NCBI RefSeq assembly: GCF_963966145.1
Contig: NC_091050.1
Span: 2,294,001-2,358,000, forward strand
DNA from: Tenebrio molitor
Taxonomy: Eukaryota; Arthropoda; Insecta; Coleoptera; Tenebrionidae
DNA: 64,000 nucleotides
Direction: 5' to 3'
Part shown: positions 44,701 through 57,480 of the stretch, one piece after another
Layout of the letters: each line of letters starts with the position of its first letter
Numbering within the stretch: the stretch's first letter is position 1
Notes under the pieces: model-generated
Seen by the model: the letters and a program-made list of their open reading frames with translations, nothing else
Database searches by the model: none
Told to the model about the DNA's origin: nothing
Program-made: the position numbers and the translations under genes

Positions 44701-46500
44701 AATAAAAAAAAAAATGTCCTGGCAGTTATTTTAATTGACGTATATTCCTCCAGTTTTTCGTACTCTTTTTGGGTTCACGCTGTATATCGGTCGACCTTTG
44801 AACGCCTTTATCTTTAATGACCGTGTTACCAACCCGAGACCTCAAACTGTCCAAATATTTTCCCACCGCTGGTCTAATGAGATAATTGAGATAGTCTGTC
44901 GTCTCGTTCAGCTCCAAGTGGAAAACTTTCATTAAACCTAATAGAATTTTAAATTGGCTCCGTGGCGGAACCGGTCCGGGCACGTCGCCGCCCCCGTCCG
45001 ATCATCCCGGAAGAATCTGTACGCGCACATCAACCGCCGTCCGGACAATCGTCCGGAAATAAAGGCACGTCTTGGTGCGGCATCTCCAGAACCACGTCAC
45101 CCGTTAGACTAACCCTATCTGGTTCCTTCCTCTCCTGCGGGAATCGCGTCTCAATCACGACCCCTATTGTTCTACGGCTGTCACGGCCACGCATGACACA
45201 TGACGTAATCAGGGGGGCGGGTCCGGTAATCAACTGTCTGATTTAATATTCACCTCGGCCGACACCAGGCGTTCCCGGCTGCTGTTGACAACCTCTTGTT
45301 CAACAAGCCGCTCCGGGTTATGGATGTGTTAACTGCTCGGCCCACAACAACTATATCACGACCGACACCGGATTCGTGGGGCCTCAAAAATCCACCCGGT
45401 ACAGGCCTGCAAGAAACTCAATAACACGAAAAGTCTTCGACTAGATCTAGGTGGTGCAAAATCAAATTTAAAAATAGACCAACTAATTTCTCTTGGGGGA
45501 ACACGCGACCCACGCCCGTAGTTGCCCTTTGCGTCACGTTGTGTGATTTTTATAACCACCCGGTATAGATTCCTCCGGCCCGAGATTGCGGGAGTCACCC
45601 CCGACGTATCAGTTTTCGGCTGTCAACAGCGACATTTGTCTTAGCGCCTGTTAAGAGGTGACAGGTTCCCTTGTTTGTTTGGGGTAAATATCGGCAAATA
45701 GTTATGGTGTCACATTTCGGTCAATATCGGAGCGTGGGGGTGTGCGAGAAAAAATCAAGTGCGGCGATTAGAATTCGAACGAAGGGGAGAAGAGGAGAAT
45801 GGTCAGCGAGGAATGCCTTATTCATCGTCCATCGTTTCGGTCAGGGTCATTCGCTGTGAAATCCGCGCGAGTCTAATGGGTTTCTGATTGCCAACCAGCG
45901 GGGTGCACTTCTTAATGTTCCTATAACACCAGTAAATGCCCGGAACGTTAACATCCACGCACTGATTCCACTGACAACACAGAAGCCACAGATCATCATC
46001 GGCGGCTCGGCGATGGCCACCGGCTTAATTGCGCTCCGGAGTTATTATTCTTCACTCTCGTTGTTTTACTTATCACGTAACATAGATGCAACATCGACAG
46101 AATGTGGTGCTTTTCACTCTTCCTTAGACAGTTTTACGGTCGATTGGCATCTGATGAGCCACATCTGGAAAAATTGTCAAGAAGTGCTCTAGACCGCATG
46201 GCAAAAAGTACGTCATCATTGGCGTTTGAGATTTTTCCATCTTTTTCCGCTGATTACGACTACAGTGTGAACACCTGTAGATACAAATTTTAGAATACAC
46301 AGGGCCACGCCAACAGGAGGTGCAATATCGCACCAGGTGGTACAAACTGTGTTCTGATTGCTGTGACGCAGAAACTAATTTTCCTGGTACCAGGTTAAGT
46401 AAAAGTTCATAAAATAATTGAGGCTTGACTTGGGTACATTTTTTTGGTAAATATGAATCGATTATCGAATGATGAACATAAAAAATCAGTAAAATAAACA
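44701..46500. other. Complex block
   Basis: Repeat-poor, CpG-containing to about 46080. The 85-codon minus-strand frame at 44726..44983 reads more protein-like than most (regular hydrophobic spacing) but matches no family I know, and is only listed as a candidate. Positions 46100-46500 hold short frames with no recognised domain. Confidence 0.28.
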
Positions 46501-46633
46501 ACTTAATTAGGTTCATTTATTTCATCGTGTCTCGTAGTGAAATCCTTGATTGATGATAAAATATAAATACTAGTTCGTTAAAAAAGTTGGAGTGGATTAT
46601 TACATACAATTGACGATTAAGGTATGTAGTTTG

Positions 46634-46776
46634 AAAATAGTATATTAAAACATGAGTGTTATAAAACTTATATTAAGACACGAGTCAGATTTGCAGCACG
46701 ACTGCTGCAAGGAGGAGTGCCTGTAAATGACGAGTGCTCTTTAAGTTTTATAAAACGAATTTATTATGCTATTTTT
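46634..46776. repeat. Fold-back element with hairpin centre
   Basis: AAAATAGTATATTAAAAC and TTATAAAACTTA on the left face AAAATAGCATAATAAATTCG and TTATAAAACTTAA in inverse on the right. Further in, ACGAGTCA faces ACTCGTCA. The centre AGCACGAC...GAGGAGTGC matches that of 4327..4447 although the arms differ in sequence. Confidence 0.75.
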
Positions 46777-47678
46777 TCTAATTTGCATATTAAATACCTT
46801 TATCAAAAGAATAGGGCATTTGGAAAAAGAAAATAGGAGTATAAAATAAATTTTTAAACTGTCAGCTAGAATAGTGTGAGTGTCAAAAAAAAAATGACAA
46901 TAAAGCTTGAACTACATCGAATTTTTGAAAACTGACAGAAATTTGATGCCCCACTTTTTATGCTCCCAATAGTACCTACCGCAATGATGCAGTCAATGAG
47001 CGGAAAGATTGTAAATTAATTAACATTACTAATAAAATCATTTAGAAATGATTTTTCCTATTTCACATCTATTATGAAATAATTATGAAACTCGACCGAG
47101 CTTTATAACGATTTTTGTTTCAGTACGAAACATTTTATTTTGCAAGGTTGGTAGCACCAAAAATTGACACTGTACTGTCAAACCTGAAACAACATAACCT
47201 CCACAATTGATTTTCAAAAATTATAATAGTTTGTCTTCTACGCTATTACACAAATTCAAAGTGGCAGCACACGTGCCTTAAGCATTTATTCTTAACAAGT
47301 TTTGTTAAACGCCTCTAGTATTCATAACACAGCTTATTCAACTAATTGTGATTCCGCGGCGCATCCATTTGAGAGGGAATTATTTGATTGAAACGAAAGC
47401 ATTTGGACCGCTTCAACTTTTCTTTTCACAGACTATTCAACGTAACTTTCAGTTACAGCTGAAGATTTCCATTCTCCATGGCGCTTTATGGTCACCAAAT
47501 CGTGACACCTGTTGACCAAAAATGACAACTAGAGCTTTGCACTTGATTCTGTTTATTCCTCGTTTCAAAACTTGCATTTTCTTTCTGGTAAATTCGTAAT
47601 TTCTTAGGAGTGGGACAAACTAGTTCACGTAGCTCAAGCACGTTTCGTAATAGTTATTTACATTACGAATGCGGCAGG
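46777..47678. other. A+T-rich gene-free stretch
   Basis: Nothing recognised. Confidence 0.4.
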
Positions 47679-47762
47679 CTACATTTTACAGCACGAGGTT
47701 TTTAGATTGAACACCATTGACACCATTGATTTAACAAAAACCGAGCGATGAAATTTGTAGTA
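47679..47762. repeat. Short fold-back with GCACGAGG arm
   Basis: CTACATTTTACAGCACGAGG followed by TTTTT faces its degenerate inverse at 47736-47762 around a 32-bp loop containing ACCATTGAC twice. The preceding TAGTTATTTACATTA matches the lead-in of the repeats at 55415 and 57407. Confidence 0.6.
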
Positions 47763-47943
47763 ACAGTAACCAATAATTTTGCAAAACCTGTCAAAGACTG
47801 ACAATTGATTAATGAAATGGCAGAAAGTTATCTATTACACCGATAACTGACATGCTTAAGATTTACACCACAAGATGGCGCCATCAGATTTTAATAGAAA
47901 ATAATTAAATTATGTTCATTTTCGCAAACTGAGCGGATCAATT

Positions 47944-48103
47944 GTAGCGGTATCTTGTCTTAGTATAAATGGACTTCATTTATAATAAGCTAACATTTTT
48001 TTGCAGGTCCCAGAAAGCTTAAAATTTTCGTGTTAGTTTACGCACTCCGTGCGGTAAAATGACAGATAGTTTGGTTAGTGCGTAAAAAACAAGATACCGT
48101 AGC
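47944..48103. repeat. Fold-back element
   Basis: Outer arms GTAGCGGTATCTTGT (47944-47958) and ACAAGATACCGTAGC (48089-48103) pair with one mismatch. Inner arms GTTTACGCACT and AGTGCGTAAA pair around CCGTGCGGTAAAATGACAGA. No reading frame. Confidence 0.7.
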
Positions 48104-49545
48104 TGTTCAAAATGTGTAAACATGTCATTTAGAGTTGAGGAGGCCAAAAAGGTTTTTACCCCACTTGTTCTTCAGAAAACTAAACAATATCCGGTCAAAC
48201 GTTTTGATTTTTTTTAATTGTAGGTAAGTTTACAGTATCTACGGATATGTTTGCTTTGCTACTAAACACATTCTTCGTAGATATTGTTTCAATTTTGTCT
48301 TTATTTAATTAAAGACGATTCTCTTCTTATTTACTTAGGTAATTTCTTAGATTAATTTCTTTAGATTTTTTAAAGATATTCTCCAAAAAATTTTCCTTGT
48401 AATTTTTGCAGATTTTGATTTTTTACCAAGCCCCGTACCCGCCATGTTAATTTCAAAATTTGGCCAGCCTCTAATTCCTTGTTTCGTCATCCCATTACAT
48501 TTGTTTAGAAAAGGGTCACACTTGCTGGATTCAAGTTGTCCTTTGAACCCCCCGATTTTGAATAGTTCCCGACGTTATCAGCGCTCATCATCCTTGTCTT
48601 TTTATCTCTCCGTCGCATCCATCGAGCCGTCGTCTGCACAAGGACCTCCGCCTCTGAGATGTCGCGGCGGCGGCCGAAGGAGCTCCTCAAGTGTTTCCGG
48701 TAGCAGCTGTCCGTTCCCATGCGGACAAAAGACGCTCGACCCCAAATCAAATTATCTAATTCAGTATATTGGCCGACGCGGCTCCCGGATTTGTTTAATC
48801 GAGTATAGCGGTCACAGATGAGACAAATTTCGGAGTCGGAGGTGGCCGACGAGAAGCTCGTCAGGACGAAAGCGCGGATCGATCCGGTCCTGGAGGCAGT
48901 GCTGTACCCGATGGAATTCTCTTCGTAACGAATGGAGATAAGGAGCAGATCTCGAATTTTATTAGTCTGATGCGGGACGAATTGAAGCGGTTTTTTGCTC
49001 GGCTACGCCACTGAATGTGATCGGTTGGGGCGACGAAAAAATTTTATTGGTTTATTATGTGGGATTCCGACGAATTTTATTACCGAAGGTGATATTATAA
49101 TAATTCTGTGAAAACTGTTTTTATGGGAGACGCGTGGTTCGACGATTTATTCCGACTGACGTTTTCTATTTAATAATTTAACTGCTTTTCACGATTCTTG
49201 TTTCTTTCGCGCGGACTCGATTCGATATTGATAGCTGCTGACCTGGATCTTGTTAGTGTTTTTCGCCATTTTACGTTCTTACAGGCTGCCTCCGAGAAGC
49301 ATAATTAATTATGTTACATTTTTTTACAAATGGCTTTTTTCTCCGTGGATACGAAATAATGATGACAAATAATGTATTTTTATTGTACTTTTAAATGATA
49401 ACCATACATACTTAAATAAATGAAGATTTTTTTTCAAAGAAGTAGGCTTATTAAAAAATATTGGACCACAATAAGTATGCCTGCTAAAAAAACGTTCAAT
49501 TTTCATTCCTCAAACGTTGCGAATCGAGTAAAAGATCTGACCTCC
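48104..49545. other. A+T-rich, then complex block from about 48420
   Basis: Positions 48420-49300 are repeat-poor, CpG-rich and include the 125-codon plus frame at 48444, which overlaps an opposing frame and has no known domain. The rest is A+T-rich. Confidence 0.3.
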
Positions 49546-52500
49546 CCCTTTTCTCTGGAGGCAGTATATCTCCACGATACGTTCCAGATTTGGCAACCTC
49601 GACGTCGCACCTGATCGATCTCCGATCGCATCAGTATCACAATACATCATGTCGAATCGGTGTCGGCGACTTCGCAGTCGAGAACTGCACCCCGGGGGGC
49701 ACCCACACAGTAGTAGGCCGCGCTGGGGTAACGTTTAATTACAATTCCGTCCAGGAATTCCAATATCGCTTTCCCGCCGACCCATCAATTTCCCTCGAAA
49801 AAAAAAACAACCCAAAAGAAAAACCCAGCCGACGATGATAACAACAAATCGCCGAATTCTGGTGTCGCCTCGGGGTGGTTTCCACACATCCACGTACGTC
49901 ATGCTGACGAACAACTTACCCGAGTAATTAATTATTAGGTTTCAATCGGCCGCCATGACTGGACAGTTTGGCCGTTGCCTTGGTTACCGTGACAGCGGCT
50001 ACACCTACCGTGTTACCTGTCGTACCATGCGGGGTCGACACCTACACGGGGGCCCCGTTATTAATGTGTCGCATTCTTACAGTGACGTCCGTCAAACGTG
50101 ACGAATGGTGCTCCGGATTAAGGGACGTCGTTAACCGGACAATGCCCCACCAGTAATTGGGAAACTTAATTTGGACCGAATCTGACAGTTAAATGTCTTG
50201 AGAAGTGACTCGTGATGAGTCAACTCTCGCCGTTCGTGGCGCGGAGTATAGCATCACAAGAGTTGTAAAAAGTTGTCCGCGTGCAGTGTCCGCATCCCGT
50301 AAACCCCCTTTGCCCCAATTACCCCAGCTCCACTTTCCGTTTAGTACCAACATAAACTCGAATTCTTGTCTTAATTACGCTACCATGGCGGGCGTTAGTC
50401 TTCATCTGGCGATAAGCTCCAACACTAGGCACTCCATTATCCCATAGTGCCGCTCCCACAGGAGCCCCACAATTTATATCGAGCATTAAAGACTGTCGCG
50501 GGACGCACGCACGCCGCCGCCGCCGCCGTCCCTCTAGGTGTAGGTACGGCGGCCCGGTGTAGGTGTAGGGCAAAGGGAAGTGTTATCTAATATTGCGTAT
50601 GTAATCAATGTGAGATTAGCGAGGGTGCTCGCTCGTCCTCATCACGCCGTTATCTCCGCACATCTCCCTAGAGACGAGCCGACTTCCATCTCTGGATTCT
50701 TCGCCGCCGCCGCCGCCGCCAAATGCGATTCTTCCCGTCGAGCTACCATGTCAACGGATATTGATATTGCCATACTTCAGATAAGTGCAAAACCTGGAAC
50801 GCGACGCGCGTGTTCGAGATTACAAAGCGGGATAACGCGCACGGAGGAGAATTGGCTCGGGATGGTGCAGGGAATCCCACAGGATCGGCGAGGGGAGCGT
50901 CGGGTTCGGGGTCAGAGTGTGCTCGAAAACACCAACTAGGACCGATCGCGGCGCCATCTTCCACCGGTGCATCTCTCCAACGAACGCAGTGTAGCTGGCG
51001 GTGCGTGTGTGCATCACGCACGCTCGACTTGCGTGTCTTCATCCCGCCACCAGCTCACGCCTCGACTTGCAGCTTGATTGATGAGGAGATTATTGAATTA
51101 CTTCGCTCAGGAGCGGAAGTGGCCGCCTTTGTCTTGGGAGTGTCGGTTAGTCGGCCTCTCATTCGTCGAAGCTCCATCTGGACCGACAAGATGATGGCCG
51201 ATAAACGCATCCGCGTCCTGCAAGAATGGACGGTCTTTCGGTGGCCTCGAACCGTCACATTTTCAACGCTGATTGATGGTCCGGATCAAACGGTGACCAC
51301 CGGAGTCGCGACCGCTCAAAGACAACCGGATGGAGCGCTCGGTCAATGCCAAATTGCCAACTCCAGACGGTCACCGCTTCAGCAAGACTTGGCGTTGCTT
51401 CGCAACTCACCCTCGTCGATAAATTAAAACCGGATGAATTTTCGAAATGATCTGAATAAATTGGATCACGCAACCGCTTTGATAGCGTTCCGATTAATAT
51501 GAGAGAAAACATATGATGCTCGTTTGGATGATGAGATATCGGTCGGTGCTTTATCACCGTCGAGATCCGATTCATTATATCTAGGTAATTTGTGAGGGGT
51601 GCTTGTCGGATTTGCCTCCCGAAAAAACTCCAACTCGGCTGTCTGCGAAATCGCCCGAATTCCCTGTTTAATAACGTCGTGTGGCGTGCACAGCTATTTA
51701 ATAAACACCCCTTATGATGGTACGACCGACACCTTATAGCACGTCAGAATTTAATTGCATCCCCTATCCCGCCGCGCTATTCATATTCACTAATATTGGA
51801 TCTTCCCGGTGCTCATCGATGGCTTCCGATTTTTCATGAATTTAATCGCCCTCGACGCCTGGATGGATACGTTTCGTACCTGTTACTTCACGCATCGATC
51901 ACGGGGGCGGCTCAAACTAGACACCCCACCTAATTAATAACAACTAAACTGTTCCAACCCGCGAAAATTAAAAAATTGTTTCAGTTGGTACCTGTTATTT
52001 CCAATTTTTCTTTTCTTTGGTGTGTCGGTGGGGGCCGTCCATCTTCGGGTTCGAGTGGCTCCGCGCCCCATATCGATTGGTCGTCGGGGCAGGAGCCGCC
52101 GCCACCGTCGGTGGCAGAGCGCGGCCCGGCACTGGTTGTGGCGGTGTCCGGTAGGTAGATTGGCTCCTCTGTAATTTATCATCCTGGTTCTTTTCACTTC
52201 AGCGGGAGCAGCGCTTGGCGGCCAGCGAGTTCTATCATTTGTCTTCCCTCACCTGTCAGCCCGACCAGCGCTTTGTATCGGTTACACTTCTGATGGTTTT
52301 CGAAAGTAACGCTTATATGATTTATTATAATTTTTTAACCCTTCAGCTATTTTGTTAGGGATAAAATGGATGCTTGCGGATCCGGCCCGTCATTAATTTG
52401 CCGACGAAACCCGTGTTAGTTAATGTACGACGTGGAAGTGCAGCGGCACCTACGCCATCGCCAGCAATGTTTTATGGATTGATCCCTCCGACGCCGCTCC

Positions 52501-53042
52501 CGGAGGACGGCCGCTTCCTCCGAATAGATCACGCGCCCATATGCTATTTAATATAATTCAATTCACGATGATGCGTGGGGTGCCAAATTCGATAACGGGA
52601 TTAGTGTCAAATCAAATCGCATTAAACCGAATGCAATCTGGATGCAATGACGGAGGCTCACGCAATGCCGTTTTAATCTACGTCACACATACCTACTTCG
52701 GTTCGACACATTCTGCACGCAAATCGCAATCCCAGATTAGGTATCGGAAGTAATCGATTTTTTTTTACTCTTCGTAGAAACCTTCCACGCGACACTACGT
52801 AACACCTACGCTCGGGACCTGAGTGCCTTTCATTTTCTTCATCTATTCCTGATTAAGTCATTTACGGATTCACATTGAGCCAATTAAAGTGAGAAAATCC
52901 TACCGATGACACTTTTCATTTTGACCTAATTGTGGCATATTGTACGTAATTTAAAACACCGGTTTTATAATGTAGTCCTAGAGCAAAATTCAGAAAGGAT
53001 GATGCATTTTCAATTCTTTGTTAAAAACATAGGTTATGTATC
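49546..53042. other. Largest complex block of the window
   Basis: About 3.3 kb of repeat-poor, CpG-containing, stop-poor sequence with frames on both strands (longest 205 codons at 50810..51427 plus). None resembles a known protein. CCG microsatellites lie at 50511-50528 and 50702-50720. Such a long uninterrupted block could be a group of enhancers, a non-coding transcript or an unrecognised 5' exon; the sequence alone does not decide. Confidence 0.3.
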
Positions 53043-53332
53043 TACGGGGTGTCTCAAAATTCGCGTATTCCGAATTCAGAGCGTGGTAAGGAAGGACCCA
53101 GTGGAGATCAAAAAATACTTAGAAAAAAAATCGCTCTTCCTGAAGAATACATAGAACCCTTCATATCCACTGTGACAAAATACTATCCTAGCTACGTTGC
53201 CGTTCCATTTTAAAAAACTAATGTATCTTTGTGGGGGGAGTCCCGATTTTTTTTATTTGCAAATTTGGACTACTGAAGTGATCCCCTACAACGCTCTGAA
53301 TTCGGAATTCGCGAATTTTGAGACACCCTGTA
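53043..53332. mobile_element. TA-flanked inverted-repeat element
   Basis: Ends TACGGGGTGTCTCAAAATTC and the inverse GAATTTTGAGACACCCTGTA. Arms continue through CCGAATTCAGAGCGT, about 40 bp in all. The interior is about 200 bp without a transposase. The AATTCGCGAATT word at the right end is itself palindromic. Confidence 0.8.
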
Positions 53333-53916
53333 TAAGTACGCGACAACAAAAGAGGATATGTAATGAAACAAAGCAAATACAATTTTAAAGATGGCAAGTA
53401 TGAACACGAAAATAAATGTTAAAAGATAAGAATCGTCTGCAATATTTAACTGAATCATTTCCCACAAAGAAAATTCTCTGACATGGAATCAATCATTTAC
53501 TGTTATCTCGAAGAACTAGTTAGGTAAATAAAATTGTCTAATGAAGCTACTGATTACGATAATGAAATTCTTGCTTAAAAATATTGATCAAGTTCTTTGC
53601 AAAACGTGTCATCATTATTTTAGTAATTGAGATTTTGTATTGACAATGAAAAAAATTAAATTTAATTGAGGAAAAAATTCCTTCGATTAGATCTTAGTTG
53701 GATAAAAATGGATTTATAAATTTCCAAATAACTGATAATTTAAGACAAACAAAACATTACCTATTTGTTGCTTAATTTTTTGTAAAAATATTACTGAAGT
53801 GTTTATGGAGTATAATAAAAATTAAAATGTAGGTACCTATAAAAAATTTAAGAAAGTAGGTATGTAAAATACATGAGACGTTATAAAAAGAGACCCCAGT
53901 CCTGGAAGGATGTAGG
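53333..53916. other. A+T-rich gene-free stretch
   Basis: Nothing recognised. Confidence 0.4.
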
Positions 53917-54196
53917 TACAGGGTGTATCTAAAATACTTGTGTTAATTTTAACACGTATCAGAGCTTGTTAAATGAAATATTTTTAATAAAATAATTTAA
54001 TTTTAAATTTTCATTTTAGGTACAAAAAAATTGAGACTAGTCAATCGCACAAAACGACTCGTTTGGTAAAATTTGGGGGCCAAAAATATTGGAAAACTTT
54101 TGCGAATTTTGCAAAATGTTATAGAGAAAAATTTAATAAAATGGCAAGTTCTTCCACTGGTTAAAATTAACACACGTATTTGAGATACACCCTGTA
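53917..54196. mobile_element. TA-flanked CAGGGTG element, family D, short copy
   Basis: Left end TACAGGGTGTATCTAAAATA and right end inverse with ACACCCTGTA pair over about 37 bp (including GTGTTAATTTTAAC). The interior matches 32476..32854, with AATCGCACAAAACGACTCGT and AAAATGTTATAGAGAAAA. Non-autonomous, 280 bp. Confidence 0.85.
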
Positions 54197-55230
54197 TACC
54201 TAAGTAATGTAATATTTAGAAATTATTAACATATATTTACATATTTTCCATACGACTGATGATTTTAAAATTAGGAAACAATTTTTCTTGGCATCCAACT
54301 TATCTATTACCTATTTATTATTTTTTAATCTACTTTGTGACCACTTCGTATAACCAAACAATTCAAACTAAAACATTTAAGTATTCAGAACTTCCAGTTT
54401 GGAATAATAAATCTAAGAAGTAATTGATGCTAGATTTTGCATAGCAGAAGAATAAGCTAATAAAACAAAAACTCTTAGGTATATTTAATTTTCTTTATTG
54501 TACTTTCAGTTTTATTTAAGAAAAATTGCATAAATGATCAAATTTCTGATTTCTTTGAATCCTGTTTCGACAACATTCCTTCTTGAATAATAAACTAGTA
54601 TTGTTGCCACCAATTTAAAGAAATTCAACTTGTTATCAATTCTAACTGTTGAATATTGTAAAATATGTAGGTATTGTCAAGAAGGTAAGAAATATTTAAC
54701 TTTCGCTACAAATAAACATAAATTAGATATTACATTTGCAGTACTGATTGTGAGTAAATAGATTTGACAGCTAAGGAAAAAACGAGTAAGTTTCTGAAAG
54801 TCTATATGTGAAAAGGTCAACTACTGTACTTTTTATCAATAGATACACTATTAAAATACTAGACAATCAATCACTTTTTACTGACAATACAAGCTATCTA
54901 TACACCAATTCTTTGTGAATAAAAAGGAAATTAATCAATTTAGAACCAATCCAAACAAAACTTTTGAACAACAATTAGCAATTGTTCAATTAATTAATAA
55001 AATTATTACCTTAATAGGGGTTTTGCTACTTGTTTTAAGTTAATTAATTTTGAAAAATATTTTACACGAAAACAACTCAAACTTTCCCAAAAAAATTTCA
55101 TTTGCTCAAAAAACATACAATCAACAAGACAAGACAAGACAAGATCTTCTCTCAAAATACTGATTATGCAATATTATGTTTTTTATTCATTTCGTGAAAC
55201 TAAATGGGTGTTTCAAAAAAAAAAAAATTC
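54197..55230. other. A+T-rich gene-free stretch
   Basis: Nothing recognised except an ACAAG pentanucleotide microsatellite at about 55125-55144. Confidence 0.4.
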
Positions 55231-55420
55231 GGCCTCCCCAGCTGTAAAACACATCATTACTTGTCAATTTAAGCTAAGGTAACTGCGATTTACTGACGGA
55301 TGCTTAAATATCTGGGGAAGTGCAGTAGCACGCACGGTTAATTTTCTCTTTTTACAGTTACTTTAAAATTAAAGTGTTTATACATTACTTTAATTTAGTG
55401 TAAAAAATTATTATTTACAT
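55231..55420 (-). repeat. Interspersed repeat, module B, copy 2 (inverted)
   Basis: Reverse complement of 1073..1266. It lies immediately before module A here, whereas in copy 1 module B follows module A. Confidence 0.85.
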
Positions 55421-55629
55421 TAGAGTACCGTAGGGGCATTTTACAGCGCGAAAACTAGTTTTCAAGCACGAGGCAATGCCGAGTGCCTAATTAGTTGGAG
55501 TGTTGTAAAATATCTACCATACAAAATTTGTATTAGACTTTTCGGCTGACCAAACGTTTTATTTTACAATTTTGCAAAATCAAACTTTTTGACATACAGA
55601 GCTGCCAACCCGATAGGTTGTATTTTCTC
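55421..55629 (+). repeat. Interspersed repeat, module A, copy 2
   Basis: Same orientation as 822..1019. It carries CAAGCACGAGGCAATGCCGA as its hairpin word near 55465, and ends at AGGTTGTATTTTCTCT. A TTATTTACATTAGAGTA lead-in is shared with 57407..57480. Confidence 0.85.
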
Positions 55630-57406
55630 TATTAAATAAAATTTCACATACGTACTGGGTACAAGTAGCCTTTTTTCTTCCTAAAATTTTTCAATCTTTT
55701 CAGCTCCCTGCCTTTTTTGCTTTTTATCGATACTTGACTTCCACAGTCTGCATTTTTTGATAGGTACTTACATTCAATTTTTTGCTTATTTCTTTGTAGG
55801 TTTACTGTTTTTCCAAATATTATGTTCTCAATACAGACATAAGCAACGCCTCATGAAAAACTTTTAAATCGAATATAAACTCTGACCTTGGAAAACAATT
55901 TAAAAAGAAGCTAAATTAAAAGTTTGTTTGGTATTAAAATAAACGTTGCAGAAGTACTTACAGCGGAAAAGAAAGAGAAAGTAAAGCAATCCGACCACTT
56001 CTGATGTCACTAAAAGCTTGCTCAAGGAACATACATTTCATAATAATTTTAATAACGAACGTATTTAAGGGTAGATAATATAGTATTGGTAGCGTTGGGG
56101 TTTAAATTAAAAATAGGCATGACAAAAGCTCAGTGGAAATAAAATGATTAGAAACTAGTCGAAAGAGGAAAGAAAGTAAGCGATCAGTCCGACCGAATCC
56201 TTTCACTTTCAAGGATATTTGCAAAGTATATCAGGTGCGGGCAAAAGAATACTTGTTTTACCTTCACAAACGTGAATCGTCCATCAGGAGCAAATTTAAC
56301 TCTCCTCTTGCACATTTTTCCCTTTTCGGCGAAGAAGCAACCTCTCACAGTCAGCGTTCCGGCTTGTTTTCCTTCAACACTCTTCACTTCTTGGAGGCAA
56401 CCTCGTGAAAAAAATCCCCGGCGAAGTTTATTAAGAAAAGTGACTCGACTCCGACCGAAGAATGATTTGATTAACGGCGCTGGGGCAACAATGAGGTGCA
56501 CATGCGGTGCTTCTGATTAGCATCTTTGAGACAGGTGATTAGGTAGTGTTTACAAGCACGCGCCGCAATCCTCCGACTGGATCTGTTTAAGAAGAGAGCC
56601 ATTGTTTAGGCCGATAGCAACGGCCTAGGAATTTATTCGGCGCCCGCGGATCATGCACAATGTCGACGCTTTTTAACTTAGTTCTTGAGCATCTGTGTGC
56701 GACTTGTGGCGCGTTTGCGGTTTCTCATTGTCAGATAAAACGACACAGATAGAGATATCAAGCGACAATGGAGCGATGTTTCGATTGTCGAAAAGAATCG
56801 CTTCGAATTATGGACGGCGGCGATGAGAAGAGGAATTGAAAATCGATTCCGGCTAAAAATTTTTCTTTTTCGAATCGCTTCAACCTTCTTCTCGGTGAAA
56901 GCGTTAATTGCCGCTAATTGTGCTGCAGTGTGTGTAATTTTTTTAAGTGAAATCTCGTTCTGGAGCGGCAAAAATTGATTTCAAACACGCCGGATAAACG
57001 CTCCATTGTTTAGTTTCAATTATTTCGAATTAAGGTAAGTGAATTTTGAATAAATTGACTGAACTGAGGTGAATCTAATTACTTCAGTTGAATCAATTAG
57101 CTCAAATAATTATTATTCATTTATTTTAGTTTAATTACTCTGCCAATAGCACAATCTGTAAATTCATGCCGGTTAATTAGAACGGTTTTTGACAAGTTCC
57201 TGCGCAATTTACACATTTTTAGGCTCAAAAGTGCAAAATTATAATTTTGAAAAGGTCACGCGGTAAATTATTCCAAGGTTGGACTGCAGAAATTAGAAAT
57301 CAAATTAATTTATTGGAAAATCGTGAGAAATACCTATTCTGAATGAGATGTTGCGTCATTTGCTTTCACAAGAGGCAACAATCTTGAAGGAATGTATAAA
57401 AAATAG
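55630..57406. other. A+T-rich, with a complex block at about 56180-57010
   Basis: Nothing recognised at 55630-56180. Positions 56180-57010 are repeat-poor and CpG-containing without a recognisable frame, hence candidate regulatory DNA. Positions 57010-57400 are A+T-rich. Confidence 0.3.
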
Positions 57407-57480
57407 TTATTTACATTAGAGTAGGTACGGTAGGGCGAAAACTAGGTTTCAGGCACGAGGCGAAGCCGAGCTTTTTTATA
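57407..57480 (+). repeat. Fragment of module A head
   Basis: TAGTTATTTACATTAGAGTA, GCGAAAACTAG and CAGGCACGAGGCGAAGCCGA match the head of the repeat at 55421. It is truncated after the hairpin word. Confidence 0.75.

Noticed and set aside
50810..51427. 205-codon plus-strand open frame
   Set aside because: Low-complexity beginning, no known motif, and opposing frames of similar quality.
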